Below, piece after piece: positions 23,601 through 32,600 of a stretch of 64,000 nt of DNA; position 1 is the stretch's first letter, and every line of letters starts with the position of its first letter. Source of the stretch: Bombella dulcis (GTDB lineage: Bacteria > Pseudomonadota > Alphaproteobacteria > Acetobacterales > Acetobacteraceae); the NCBI RefSeq assembly GCF_026385505.1, contig NZ_JANIDV010000001.1, forward strand, positions 372,001-436,000, in the 5' to 3' direction. The notes under the pieces were generated by a model. It did not search any database. It saw nothing but the letters and a program-made list of their open reading frames with translations, and was not told the origin of the DNA. The translations under genes were made by a program, and so were the position numbers.

Positions 23601-25920
23601 GCAGCGCCATGCTGATGGCAGTGAGGGTGAATATATTATCCCTACCGAAAAACTAGCAGCCAAATATAAAGCTGCTCGGAAAGAAGACGCCATTCTGGGC
23701 AAGCCGGGCCTCTGGGCGAATGAACTCGTCCTGCTGGCTTATTATGTTGCAGGCATCAATATCGCTACCTCCTACACCGCCCGCACGGGGAGGGAGGCAC
23801 CCTTTGGGGGCCTCTGCCTGACAGACACGTTCAATCTGACAGAGCATGTAAAGACGGACAAAACCCTGCATGACGGTATGGGCGGGTACTTAAAAGGCAA
23901 TAGTGAGCGCATCCTCGCACAGGAGAGTGCCCCTATTCGGGTGATTATTGGTAATCCGCCTTATTCTGCGGGGGCCAGCAAAGCCGGACAAGCACAGAAC
24001 GATAAGTATGAATATCTCGATCAACGAATTGAGGAGACATACGCTAAAAGTTCTAAATCCACGAACAAGAACTCCCTTTATGATAGCTATATTCGCAGTA
24101 TCAGATGGGCTTCTGATCGTATTGGGGAACAAGGCATCATCGGTTTTGTGACCAACGCAGGTTTTATAGAAGGGGCTGCGAGTGGTGGATTGCGGAATAA
24201 GTTAGAGGAAGAGTTTTCTAATATATGGATTTTCCATTTAAGAGGCTTACGTGGTCAAAAGACAGCGGGAGAACGAGCCAAAAAGGAAGGCGGACAGATA
24301 TTTGGCATGGGTAGTTCCGCAGCTATTGCCATCACAATTTTAGTCCGTAAAAAAGGTTATACAGGCAAGGGGCAAATCCATTTTTGCGATATTGGCGATT
24401 ATCTTACGGCGCAGGAAATCTATAGCCGAGCCGGGGCGGATTTAGATAACGCTCCGGTCAGTGACAAGTTCCATTGGCTTCATCGCTTTGCGTCTATTGC
24501 CGGGATTCCAGACAAAGCCCCTGATGCGGGGGAGGACACTAATCCAGATGGTACATTCCGCTGCTGGCAGATGCTGGCTCCTGATGAGCATGGCGATTGG
24601 CTGAATCAGAGAGATGATAGCTTCTCGGCCTTCATGACGATGGGCAGTAAAAAAGGCGAAGAAGGGATTTTTAGTGTCTATTCAAACGGGTTGAAGACAC
24701 AACGTGATGCATGGGTTTGGAACTTCTCTCAGGCGCGTATTCAGCAGAGTGTAGAGGGGCAGGTTGCGACTTATGAAGCGGAGCGAAGCCGTCTTAATGC
24801 GGTTCTGCCCAATGCAAAAAAAGAGGCCCGGCTGAACGAATTAAAACGCTCCCCTGATTTTGAGACAATGGCATTGAGTTGGACAAGAGCTCTGCAGAAT
24901 GATGTAGCGCGGGATAAACCCTTATCTGTCTCTGAGGGCGAAGTTCGTGTTGGGATGTACAGACCTTTCACGAAGGAAGTGCTTTTCTTTGGCCGCAGAC
25001 TGAATGAAATGGTCTATCAGCTTCCTAAAATCTTCCCAGAGGCTGGGATGGCAAACAGGGTGATTTGTGTAACGGGTGTGGGTAACACGAACCCTTCATT
25101 TTTTATCTCTAATGTAATTCCTGATTTGCAGGTTATGTTTAATGGGCAATGCTTCCCCCTTTATCACTATGAACCCATAAAAACGAAACATCCCGAGGGG
25201 GATATGTTCGGGAGTGTGGGGGAGACGGGGGCGTCCCGTTACAAAAAGAAAACTGCCATCACGCCAGAAGGGATGGCCTATTTTCGCCAAGCCTGGCCCA
25301 AGGCGCAGTTTGATGAAGAAGATGTGTTTTATTACATCTATGGCCTGCTTCACGCGCCGGATTATCGCAGCCGCTATGCGACTAGCCTCTCAAAGGAGTT
25401 GCCTCGCATCCCATGTGTGAAGACGGAGGACGGCTTCTGGGCTTTCTCCAAAGCGGGGCGGGAGCTTGTAGAGCTTCATCTAGGATATGAGACGGCAGAG
25501 CCTTATTTCGCACTGGATGACGCTGCGCATGTGCATATCAAAACCAGACCCGGCCTGACGGATGAACAGCTTTACCGTGTCGAGAAAATGGCCTTTGCCA
25601 AAACCCGCAATGAAGACGACAAGCGCATCCCCGACCACACCCATCTGATCTATAATGATCATATCGAAGTCACCGGCATCCCACTGGAAGCCTATGAATA
25701 TCAGGTCAATGGCAAATCCGCTCTTGAATGGGTTATGGATCGCCAGCAGGTCAAAACCGACAAACGCTCCGGCATCACTAACGATCCCAACGACTGGGCC
25801 TTCTCCGAAGCAAAAGACGCAAGATGGCCTCTCTTGTTGTTCCTAAAGGTGCTGACAGTATCTCTAAAAACACGGAGTATCCTTAAAGGTCTCCCCAAAT
25901 TTGATATTGTGGATAAATAA
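20680..25920 (+). CDS. Type ISP-like single-chain restriction-modification enzyme (nuclease-helicase-methyltransferase)
   Basis: A 1746-residue protein in the domain order of Type ISP enzymes such as LlaGI and LlaBIII. Residues 30-140 resemble an Mrr-type nuclease (FEKL, GRDTGVD with D77, and Q92-A-K94). Residues 180-700 are a superfamily 2 translocase: MACGTGKT 208-215, DEAH 340-343, TATPR 376-380, and a late VQSVGRVMRRAPGK box. A coupler follows, then an N6-adenine methyltransferase with DPFTGTGS at 958 and NPPY at 1092, and a C-terminal target-recognition region. It would methylate one strand of its site and cut unmodified DNA after translocation. Composition is mosaic: AT-rich front, GC-rich from about 22860, AT-rich again at 24000-24400. 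All key motifs and a natural end are present. No separate specificity gene is adjacent. Confidence 0.88.
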   Translation: MTATQDNSLKQILKSFETDSTGRQISQRDKGTSFEKLALIYFQNEPKFKRLFSEVLTFGEWVKKYVPDCSGRDTGVDLVGVMRDGSGFEAIQAKFYSSNHTISKKELDSFVTASNRLEFTSRRIVATTGKWGDNAKQTMATVEPCIYLTTITNLENSTVDWSLYLKSGQTKALPKKFPREEQTEAIYKTVQALKEGSVSNPAKGRLLMACGTGKTFTSLRIAEQLGGEGKIVLFLAPSLYLVSQTLTEWTQQASHELSCFAVCSDSEVGKKKDELARVETELDYPATTDASSLYKAISKVRVSADGKEKMIVIFSTYHSSQVIGDAQKLGLPAIDLVICDEAHRTSGATHKDEETKAFQFIHDPNGIARARTLFMTATPRIFSSTALEKAKDADTTLYSMDDEDIYGPIIFEISFAYAVQKERLCPYKIVVLGVSESEVAQAVPGALNNKDNNITLDVASRIIGAWKGLSRQDMRGEDEIRPMHRAVAFCSTIDPSKKRNNSIASRVIETGFSEVVDEYRKRHGGTGAYCEVQHVDGGMNAAEKAARLDWLKEDAPPIIDEETGEEQDVCRILSNVRCLSEGVDVPALDAVVFLAPSNSEVDVVQSVGRVMRRAPGKKRGYIIIPVVVPEGRTADEYFTKGSTTFRTVWMVLQALRAHDSSLDDELDRVNLGGKLDHTKMEVVCVSANAPPRSKSKAQTASDNVNKNLGGKAKEERASEEETENLGQQLVMQYGQREKLADALYARIVQKVGNRNPFARWSKDVKRIVDRHIISITRLLDGQLPLGAGHEEECSLQETSARARKVFDRLKMEIHASINPNVSESEIIEMLGQHLVTGPVFDALFGEDGGHSSNPMTQALNAVTQELYANGLTKEQQGLESFYDSIRARLKDATPESRQALTIQLYDDFFREAFKKQADKLGIVFTPVPVVDFIIRSVEHVLQTQFGCGMGDEKVSVSDPFTGTGSFIARLIDLKQRHADGSEGEYIIPTEKLAAKYKAARKEDAILGKPGLWANELVLLAYYVAGINIATSYTARTGREAPFGGLCLTDTFNLTEHVKTDKTLHDGMGGYLKGNSERILAQESAPIRVIIGNPPYSAGASKAGQAQNDKYEYLDQRIEETYAKSSKSTNKNSLYDSYIRSIRWASDRIGEQGIIGFVTNAGFIEGAASGGLRNKLEEEFSNIWIFHLRGLRGQKTAGERAKKEGGQIFGMGSSAAIAITILVRKKGYTGKGQIHFCDIGDYLTAQEIYSRAGADLDNAPVSDKFHWLHRFASIAGIPDKAPDAGEDTNPDGTFRCWQMLAPDEHGDWLNQRDDSFSAFMTMGSKKGEEGIFSVYSNGLKTQRDAWVWNFSQARIQQSVEGQVATYEAERSRLNAVLPNAKKEARLNELKRSPDFETMALSWTRALQNDVARDKPLSVSEGEVRVGMYRPFTKEVLFFGRRLNEMVYQLPKIFPEAGMANRVICVTGVGNTNPSFFISNVIPDLQVMFNGQCFPLYHYEPIKTKHPEGDMFGSVGETGASRYKKKTAITPEGMAYFRQAWPKAQFDEEDVFYYIYGLLHAPDYRSRYATSLSKELPRIPCVKTEDGFWAFSKAGRELVELHLGYETAEPYFALDDAAHVHIKTRPGLTDEQLYRVEKMAFAKTRNEDDKRIPDHTHLIYNDHIEVTGIPLEAYEYQVNGKSALEWVMDRQQVKTDKRSGITNDPNDWAFSEAKDARWPLLLFLKVLTVSLKTRSILKGLPKFDIVDK

Positions 25921-25953
25921 CTTATCCTCATATCTATCGTGAGATACTGAGAT

Positions 25954-25989
25954 TATGCCCCTCATAGAGTTAGTCTCTATGAGGGCATA
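25954..25989. terminator. hairpin between the restriction-modification and integrase genes
   Basis: TATGCCC and CTCATAGAG pair with CTCTATGAG and GGCATA with one bulged base, a stem of about 15 bp with a 4-5 nt loop. It lies between convergent genes and could stop both transcripts, though neither side has a good T-run. Confidence 0.6.
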
Positions 25990-25993
25990 GCTT

Positions 25994-27489
25994 CTATTGC
26001 AATAAAAACTTCAACGAAAATGGGAAATGAACTTTTTCCACAAAAGTTGCAGCTTCAGCTTCTGATAAGCCTTTCCCGTATCGTTCATATGTCTCGCCCC
26101 CACGATGCCCAAAAAACCTTATTGGATAATTCTAAGCCGATATTGGATGCAGAAAGCATTTGCCTAAAATGATGACGGAATGAGTAACTAATTAAGTCTA
26201 GGTCATCTGGGAAAACAGTGCGGATTGTACGGTTTAACGCAGTTAAGAAAGCCCCTTCAGAGCGGATACCTCCCTTGTATGATGCTGCATGAATAAGCGG
26301 TAAGTTCTTTCTTTTTTGTTCTGCCGCATATTCTAAAAAACCAAGCTCTTTTAATTCGTCGATGACTGGAATTAGCCGAGATGCATTCGCCGTCTTAGTT
26401 CCCGCTTCTCTCAAATCTATGCAGGGAACAGAGCCAACCATAACAAGCTCAGATGGGTGCTTTTATGATCTCACCACCACGCGCCCCAGTCATTGCCAAT
26501 ACAATAGCAAGCCACCAACGTGGACCTGTCTCTCGATCTGGAAATGTACTGGAATTAAAGAAATACTTTAGCTCCTCAAGAGTGAAAGAACGCCGTTTAT
26601 CTCGTGATCTTTTCTCATCAAGCGTTTGCTTACGGGGCTTCACAAGCTCAAATCCATCATCATGAAGATAGGCTTTACTAATCGCCCAACGCAAAAATGT
26701 TTTAACCTCGCCAAGCTGACGTTGGATGGTCTTGTAACTTAATGGTTGATTAGATCTTTCGCTGACAAAATCCCGAAGGAAGTTGGCAACATCAACAAGA
26801 TCTCCTTTATTGATCCTATTGAGAGGCTTCTTTTTCCAAACACGTTCAAGATATGAAAAAGTCGTTTTCATTCCTGTAATACTTTTGGCTGCATACCCCG
26901 GATTATCTTTCCAGAATTCTTCAAGATAATCCTGCCAAGGTTTCTCGTGTGATGAGGTAGGAGGGAAGTCGTCAAAATCATACCCGTGATCAGCAAAAGC
27001 TTGCCTTGCCCGTAAATCGCCTTCTTGAACAAGCCTCGCAATAGCGTCGGGATCTTTAAGAGTAAAAGGGCTTGCGGATGCCCCTGGCTGGCCCGCATTT
27101 AACATTGAACGTACCTTGCAGAGCATTCTGGCTTGCTTTGCATTTGCTTCCCATAAGTTTCGAAACTCTGGAAGACTGAATAATACAAGGAATTGGATGC
27201 TTTTCCTAAGCCCATCATATTCAGGGATTGGCTGAACCTCTCCCATTACAGAATCACGTAAGCGATTAATAAATTCTGCTTGATCAATGAGATTGGCATT
27301 CTTAACGCAATTACGGAATGTATCTAGCACATTGGGCATTCTATCGCGCGCGAGACTTTTGTCCGTTGTTTGTAAAGAGACAACAACTTCCTTGCCAAGC
27401 GGATCAATTGCATCGGCAGGAACTCGCAACCGAAAATAATATCTATTACGACGCTTAATAATAAAATTGGGCACTGAATCTTTTCCCAT
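25994..27489 (-). pseudogene. tyrosine-recombinase integrase, broken by two frameshifts
   Basis: The first part (start 27489, down to 26449) has an N-terminal domain (FIIKRRNRYYFRLRVPADAI), a core-binding domain (WQDYLEEFWKDNP..S) and the start of the catalytic domain (AMTGARGGEII, with the first Arg). One extra base in the T-run at 26461-26464 shifts the frame. The second part continues MVGSVPCIDLREAGTKTANASRLIPV to YSFRHHFRQML (the HxxR box). An extra base in the run at about 26113-26118 shifts it again; the third frame has FGHRGGETYERYGKG, with the GH and the nucleophilic Tyr. Removing one base at each run restores a protein of about 498 residues. It lies beside tRNA-Ser, its target. Confidence 0.88.
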
Positions 27490-27569
27490 GATCAACGTGT
27501 AACACAAACGCGTGATACGAGGGAATTCTAGATGCCCAAAAATCGCAGTTTTCTAAGAAAAATAAATTC

Positions 27570-27586
27570 TGGCGGAGAGAGAGGGA
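27570..27586. repeat. right attachment repeat, within tRNA-Ser(GGA)
   Basis: The 17 bp TGGCGGAGAGAGAGGGA form the 3' acceptor arm and part of the T-arm of the tRNA on the minus strand, and match 18217-18233 exactly. Confidence 0.88.
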
Positions 27587-27660
27587 TTCGAACCCTCGGT
27601 ACGCTATTAACGTACACACGCTTTCCAAGCGTGCGCCTTAAGCCGCTCGGCCATCTCTCC
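27570..27660 (-). tRNA. tRNA-Ser (anticodon GGA)
   Basis: A class II tRNA on the minus strand: acceptor GGAGAGA/TCTCTCC, discriminator G, encoded CCA at 27570-27572, anticodon stem-loop CGCTTGGAAAGCG with GGA for Ser UCC/UCU, a long variable arm (GTACGTTAATAGCGTAC) and GGTTCGAATCC. Its 3' end is the integration site of the element to its left, and the sequence is intact after insertion. Confidence 0.97.
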
Positions 27661-27691
27661 GTCGGGCGTTGAGGAGACGATACCATCATTT

Positions 27692-28339
27692 CTAATGGGT
27701 GCAAGCCCCTTTCTGAGAATTTTTTACAAATTTTTCAATGAGAAGAGCCGATTTGATGCCGGGCCGCTCTTCGACACCAGATGAAACATCAACGGCACGG
27801 GTCTGGCTGGTCCGTACGGCATCTGCCACATTCTCGGGTGTCAGCCCACCAGCAAGCAGCCAGGGGGCAGGGGCCTGCCATCCGCTGGTCAGAGTCCAGT
27901 CAAAGATACGTCCCAGACCACCAGGGCGGGTGTCGCCCTCCTGGGCTGGAGCTTCAATGACGTAACCATCCAGTGCATCAGAAACAGGGAGATCATGTGT
28001 CCGTGAGATTCCACGGGCAAGCCAGACAGGACGGCCGGTCCGTGCCTGTAATGTGAGAGCTGTGGCCTCATCTGTATAGAGCTGGAGGATGTCGAGAGGG
28101 ACATGGCGCAATGTTTCTGCGATCTGCTCATGAGTCGGTTTCACGAACAGGCCTACACGAAGCGGTCCCCCCTCATTGGGCACTGGAATGGCTGCATGGA
28201 GGTCTGCGGCCTGTTCCAGCTTCACGAAGCGGGGAGAGGCGAGGTGGAAGACCAGTCCCACCCATCGTACGCCCAGCGCAGCGCAGGCCTGCATGTCCTC
28301 GGTGCGGGTCAGGCCGCAGATCTTGACGCTGACTGTCAC
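27692..28339 (-). CDS. trpF: phosphoribosylanthranilate isomerase
   Basis: A 215-residue TIM-barrel enzyme of tryptophan synthesis that converts phosphoribosylanthranilate to CdRP. It shows the first-strand KICGLT with the catalytic Cys, the LVGLFVKP-like third strand (RVGLFVKPTHEQI), LQLYTDE (usually LQLHG), WLLAGGLTPENV and VDVSSGVEERPGIK (the catalytic Asp and phosphate grip). The LQLY for LQLH variation is minor. Its ATG overlaps the pyrF stop by 4 nt, so it closes a lapA-pyrF-trpF operon. No other trp gene is near, which is common in this group. Confidence 0.93.
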   Translation of the reverse strand: MTVSVKICGLTRTEDMQACAALGVRWVGLVFHLASPRFVKLEQAADLHAAIPVPNEGGPLRVGLFVKPTHEQIAETLRHVPLDILQLYTDEATALTLQARTGRPVWLARGISRTHDLPVSDALDGYVIEAPAQEGDTRPGGLGRIFDWTLTSGWQAPAPWLLAGGLTPENVADAVRTSQTRAVDVSSGVEERPGIKSALLIEKFVKNSQKGACTH

Positions 28340-29064
28340 GGAACAGCCGTCCGCAATTCATCCTGGATGGCCTGTGCCGCAGCCGCAGGATCGTCAGCCC
28401 GGGTGATGGGGCGTCCCACCACGATCCAGTCAGCTCCGGCCCGTGCGGCCTGCGCTGGCGTCATGATGCGTTTCTGGTCATCAGTGCTGCTGCCCGCAGG
28501 ACGGATGCCGGGCACGACCAGTTCCGGTGCATCGCCCAGGGCATCCCGCAGGGCGGTGATCTCATGGGCGGAACAGACAAGCCCGTCTGCGCCGGAACGG
28601 ACGGCCATGCGCCCCAGACGGACCACTTCATCCAGAGGCGTGGCATTGATGCCGACTTCGGCAAGACTCTGCTCGTTCATGCTGGTCAGGATGGTAACGG
28701 CCAGCAGCCTGGAGCGACTGTCGTTCCCCTCGAAGGCTTCCTCCAGCATGGCCCGGGAGCGGGCGATCATCTTAGGGCCACCAAGGGCATGAATGGTCAT
28801 CAGCGCAGGATGAATGGGAGCCAGGGCCTTCAGGCCGGAAGCGACCGTATTGGGAATGTCGTGCAGCTTCAGGTCAAGGAACAGCTCCTGCCGGGCAGAC
28901 AGTTTCTTTACGGCGTCCAGTCCACAGGCATAGGTGAATTCAAGCCCGAGCTTGATGGCGTCTACCCGGCCTTCCAGCTCCGTGGCCCAGCGGGACGCCT
29001 GCTCGTAGGAGGAGGTATCCAGCGCAGCGATGAGACGGGTGCGATGGGATGGCATGGTGGACAT
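28336..29064 (-). CDS. pyrF: orotidine 5'-phosphate decarboxylase
   Basis: A 242-residue enzyme for the last step of UMP synthesis. The barrel opens with LIAALDTSS, and the catalytic block LFLDLKLHDIPNTV contains the Asp-Lys-x-x-Asp set. LVVPGIRPAGSSTDDQKRIMTPAQA is the phosphate-binding end. The start at 29064 leaves 1 nt after the lapA stop; an in-frame ATG three codons later is also possible. It overlaps trpF by 4 nt. Confidence 0.95.
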   Translation of the reverse strand: MSTMPSHRTRLIAALDTSSYEQASRWATELEGRVDAIKLGLEFTYACGLDAVKKLSARQELFLDLKLHDIPNTVASGLKALAPIHPALMTIHALGGPKMIARSRAMLEEAFEGNDSRSRLLAVTILTSMNEQSLAEVGINATPLDEVVRLGRMAVRSGADGLVCSAHEITALRDALGDAPELVVPGIRPAGSSTDDQKRIMTPAQAARAGADWIVVGRPITRADDPAAAAQAIQDELRTAVP

Positions 29065-29065
29065 C

Positions 29066-29398
29066 TTACTTCTGCGGGGCGGCTGGAGCCGGTTCTGCTG
29101 CCGGTGCCGTGCTGCCCGCCTTGAGCTGGTCCAGACGCTGATGGAGTTCGATCAGCTGTTTCTGGGACGCACGAAGTTGTGATTCAGCCTTGCGGGCACG
29201 ACGCCGCTGGCGGAACTCGCCCGTCAGGCCCAGAAGCAGGCCCAGTACGAGGGAGGGCACCGACAGAAGTGCAATGAACTTGCCCATCTTGATGGAGAAG
29301 CCAAATGAGGCCAGCCAGATGGTGGTGTCATCCAGATTGCTCATGGCAAAAATGGCCGCGAAGGCCAGAAAAAGAACAATAATCAGAAGTCGTATCAT
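29066..29398 (-). CDS. LapA-domain membrane protein
   Basis: A 110-residue protein with two membrane helices (LIIVLFLAFAAIFAM and FIALLSVPSLVLGLLLGL), then a basic coiled segment (RQRRRARKAESQLRASQKQL) and a Pro/Ala-rich tail. This is the LapA (DUF1049) layout; E. coli LapA/LapB act in lipopolysaccharide assembly, but alphaproteobacterial copies next to pyrF are common and of unproven role. The start at 29398 has AGGAAT upstream; the longer 29434 start would place 12 polar residues before the first helix. First gene of the operon with pyrF and trpF. Confidence 0.82.
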   Translation of the reverse strand: MIRLLIIVLFLAFAAIFAMSNLDDTTIWLASFGFSIKMGKFIALLSVPSLVLGLLLGLTGEFRQRRRARKAESQLRASQKQLIELHQRLDQLKAGSTAPAAEPAPAAPQK

Positions 29399-29631
29399 GA
29401 GGCTATTCCTATCCTGCCTCGTAGCAGGGGACAAGATGGACGAAGGAACACGGAGCGTCTGCCCGGTGCTGGTGGATTTTAAAAGAACTGTTCCTTCCTG
29501 TCATCTTGAGGTGTCCCTCTTTTCGTGAAGTGAATGAATATAGTGTAGCTGCTACGCTCCCTAAGGGAGCCGTTTTCTGATATTGAACGGGACCATATCT
29601 TCTTGATAGTTGATGGACTGGTGGGGGCGGT

Positions 29632-32600
29632 ATGGGTACAGACAGGACTTTTTTCGGGGCGATTACGAATGACCGGGCGAAGACTCCTCTCTGGTACGGG
29701 TTTGATGTTGCTTGGTACCGTCGTCGCTATGCCCGTCAGTTGGCAGAATCAGGACTGGATGATGCCCGGCTGACTGAAAGCTGGGAGGCGGATGAGGGGG
29801 GCGATGGTACGTCTCCCAACCGGTATTTTGATGAAGAATGGTACCTGAAGACATATCCCGATGTCCGGCGGAGTGTGCAGGACAAGGGCATTTTCCGCAG
29901 CGGGTTCCAGCATTATGTGGATGTCGGGTGCCAGAGCTGTGCAGGACACTGGCTTTTCTCTGCGGAATATTACCTGAAGGAAAATTCCGATTACGGACTG
30001 AGAGCCATACGGAATGCCGGTCATGTCAATGCGTACGACCACTTTCTATGTGTCGGCGATTTTGATTTCAGGTCTCCGCACCTTTTCTTTGATGCCGAGC
30101 TGTTCATCCGTGAGTGCCTGAGGCGGGACATTCCTTTTGATCCGTCCCGGGGAGCTTTCTCCCAGTATCTGTCTCTTGAAAATCCGGACATGAGGACGGT
30201 GCGGACGTCATGGTATTTCGATCCCGTCTGGTATCTTGAACAGTATCCTGAAGTCGCTGAACTGATGGAAGCGGGACAGTTCACCAGTCCACTGCATCAT
30301 TATCTGGGCTGTGATGAGCCTACCCGTTACAGCCCCAGCCCGTATTTTGATGAGGAGCATTACCGGACATATTATCCGGACATTGCCGAGGCGGTGGAAA
30401 AGGGCCTGTTCCGCAATGGCTATGCCCATTTCATCCGGGCAGGGATTGCCGAGCAGCGCAACCCGTCCACTGCTCTGGACATGAAGGCCTTCATCGGGAC
30501 GCTTGATCTTCCTGAAGCCCTGAAGCAGGCCCACGTGGATAATCCTTTTCTGCTCTGGACCATGCAGCAGGAAGGAAGAGTGGCCGTCACTGTTCCTGAG
30601 TCGTCTGTCACCGCAGCCAACACGCTGGCCCTGAGGAAGGTTGAAGCCGGGCTGCCGTCTCTTTTCCGGCGGCCTCTGCGTTTTGATCCTGTTGCATCTT
30701 CTTCGGTCCGGCTGAGTGTCGTCCTGTTCTCACAGGGCAATTATCTGCTTGATATTGCGACGCTGATCTCGCTGAGGGCGCAGGGCCTGTCGGGCATGCA
30801 GGTCATCGTGGCCAGTACGGGTAACGGGCTGGCGCGGCAGCGGCTCGGTCAGGCAGTGGAAGGCGGCATAAGCTATTTCACCAGTGAGGAGCTTCTGTCG
30901 CAGGCACAGCAGCTGCAGAGGATCATGCCTCAGTTACAGGGAGAGCGCATCCTTCTTTTGGAGGCTGGCATGCAGCTGCTGCCCATGGCCCTGGTGTCTG
31001 CCATGTCAGCCATGATGAAAGACCGGACCGGTGGTACCGGCAGAATCGTGACAGGTACCAGCAGGGTGCTTGAGGCAGGAAGTGCCGTATGGCGGGACGG
31101 GAGCATTACATGCTGTGGGCAGGGGGAGACGATACAGTCACAGTCTGTCAGTTTCCAGCGTACCATAGATGCGGTGCAGGGCGGATTCCTGTTCTGTCAT
31201 CGGAAAGGATTGACAGAGGCCCTGAACTATCTGGACGGGCATATGGCAGAGCCTTTCTTTGCCTGCCTTTCCATGGCCCTGCGTGTAAAGGGTGAAATCC
31301 TGTCTTACTGGCCTGCCGTACAGGCCAGAATGCTGAATGCGACAGTAGAGACGTATGCGGCAGGAGATGAAGGGAAAGAGGCCATACGGCGTCTGTTCCC
31401 GGTGTCCCTCTCCACGCAGGCCATTGCACGGGAAGGTTCCATGACTGCGGGAGGCAGTCGCCCCAGTGTCATGATGGTTTTCCCTCATCTTCCGCGGCTT
31501 GAGGAGGGTGGCCCTACCCGGAGGATCATGCAGCAGATCGAAGCATTCCGCTGGCTTGGCTGGCGTGTTCTTGCCGTCGGTCTCGACAGGGGGGATGAAG
31601 ACCGGCTTGTCGTGCCACACGATTATCCGGCGGATGTTGAATGCTGGCGTGGCGTACGGGACTTTTCTGCTTTCCTGCGGGAACGGCAGATGGAGATAAA
31701 GATTCTCTGGCTTGGGGGAACGGATGTTCTGTCCCGGCTGGGGCCGGTTCTGGCGTCAGGGGACTGTGATTTTCGGGGAAAGGCCCTGGTCCTCGATACG
31801 GTCAGCCTGAAAGGAGTTGGTCTCAGGGCTGTTGAAGAGCATATGAGGCGGCTTGTCGGAGTGGTGGACCGGCCGGAAATTCTCATGAGGGACGCCCGGG
31901 CGGAGCTGGATCATGCATGGCTCTGTCAGGGAATCATCACGGGGGATGCACAGGAGACGGCTCTGCTGCGTCAGCTGGGCTATGGCAATGTCATGCATCT
32001 TCCCTATGCTGTGTCGCTTTGTCCCTTTCTGGTAGAGGATGATTTTGCACGACGCCGGGGGATACTGTTTCCCCTTTCCATCTATCGGGCTGGTGACGCT
32101 GGACATGATGGGTTTGACTGGTTCTGCTTTTCCGTCATGCCGGACATGAGACGTCATTTTGGTGAAGACATACCCGTTGGGGTTGGCGGGTATCATCACC
32201 CGGTGGTCGATCTTGGATTCTACGAACGTCTGGCCTCCCTGGAGGGGCTGGCCGGGAAGAATGCCCTGCTAACCATGATGCAGCAGTGCCGTGTTCTTGC
32301 TGACCCATCACGGGTACCGTCCAGACAGGCAACCGAGGTTCTGGAAGCCGCTGGGCAGGGAATTCCGGCCGTGCTGAGCAGTCCCCAGCTGGAGCGTCTG
32401 GGCTGGAAAGACGGTGAAGAGGCCTTGGATGGAGGATTCAATGATCCCAAGCGTTTTGCCGGACAGCTGATCCGTCTGTATGAGGAGCCGGAGCTGTGGA
32501 ATGGATTGCGGAACAGGGCCTATGAGGCTGTCCGGAAAAGGCATGATGACAGTCATCTCCATGAAGCTTTCGGGCGTTTCGTGGAAACGCTGTTCGACAG

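Larger units (their letters stand above)
18217..27586. mobile_element. integrative mobilizable element at tRNA-Ser(GGA)
   Basis: A 9.4 kb segment lies between perfect 17-bp repeats of a tRNA 3' end. Left to right it holds an oriT-like hairpin, mobC, mobA with a nested mbeB-like gene, an mbeD-like remnant, a large Type ISP-like restriction-modification gene and a tyrosine integrase that starts 80 bp from the tRNA. Much of it is more AT-rich than the backbone. There is no type IV secretion gene, so transfer would need a helper. The integrase is frameshifted twice, so the element is probably fixed in place. Confidence 0.88.

Noticed and set aside
25954..25989. Hairpin as a possible third attachment site or repeat unit
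   Set aside because: It occurs once only and lies between convergent genes, so a transcript-end role is simpler.
26085..26441. Independent small gene (118 codons) downstream of the integrase
   Set aside because: It contains the integrase HxxR box and continues the upstream protein in order; it is the second piece of a frameshifted gene.
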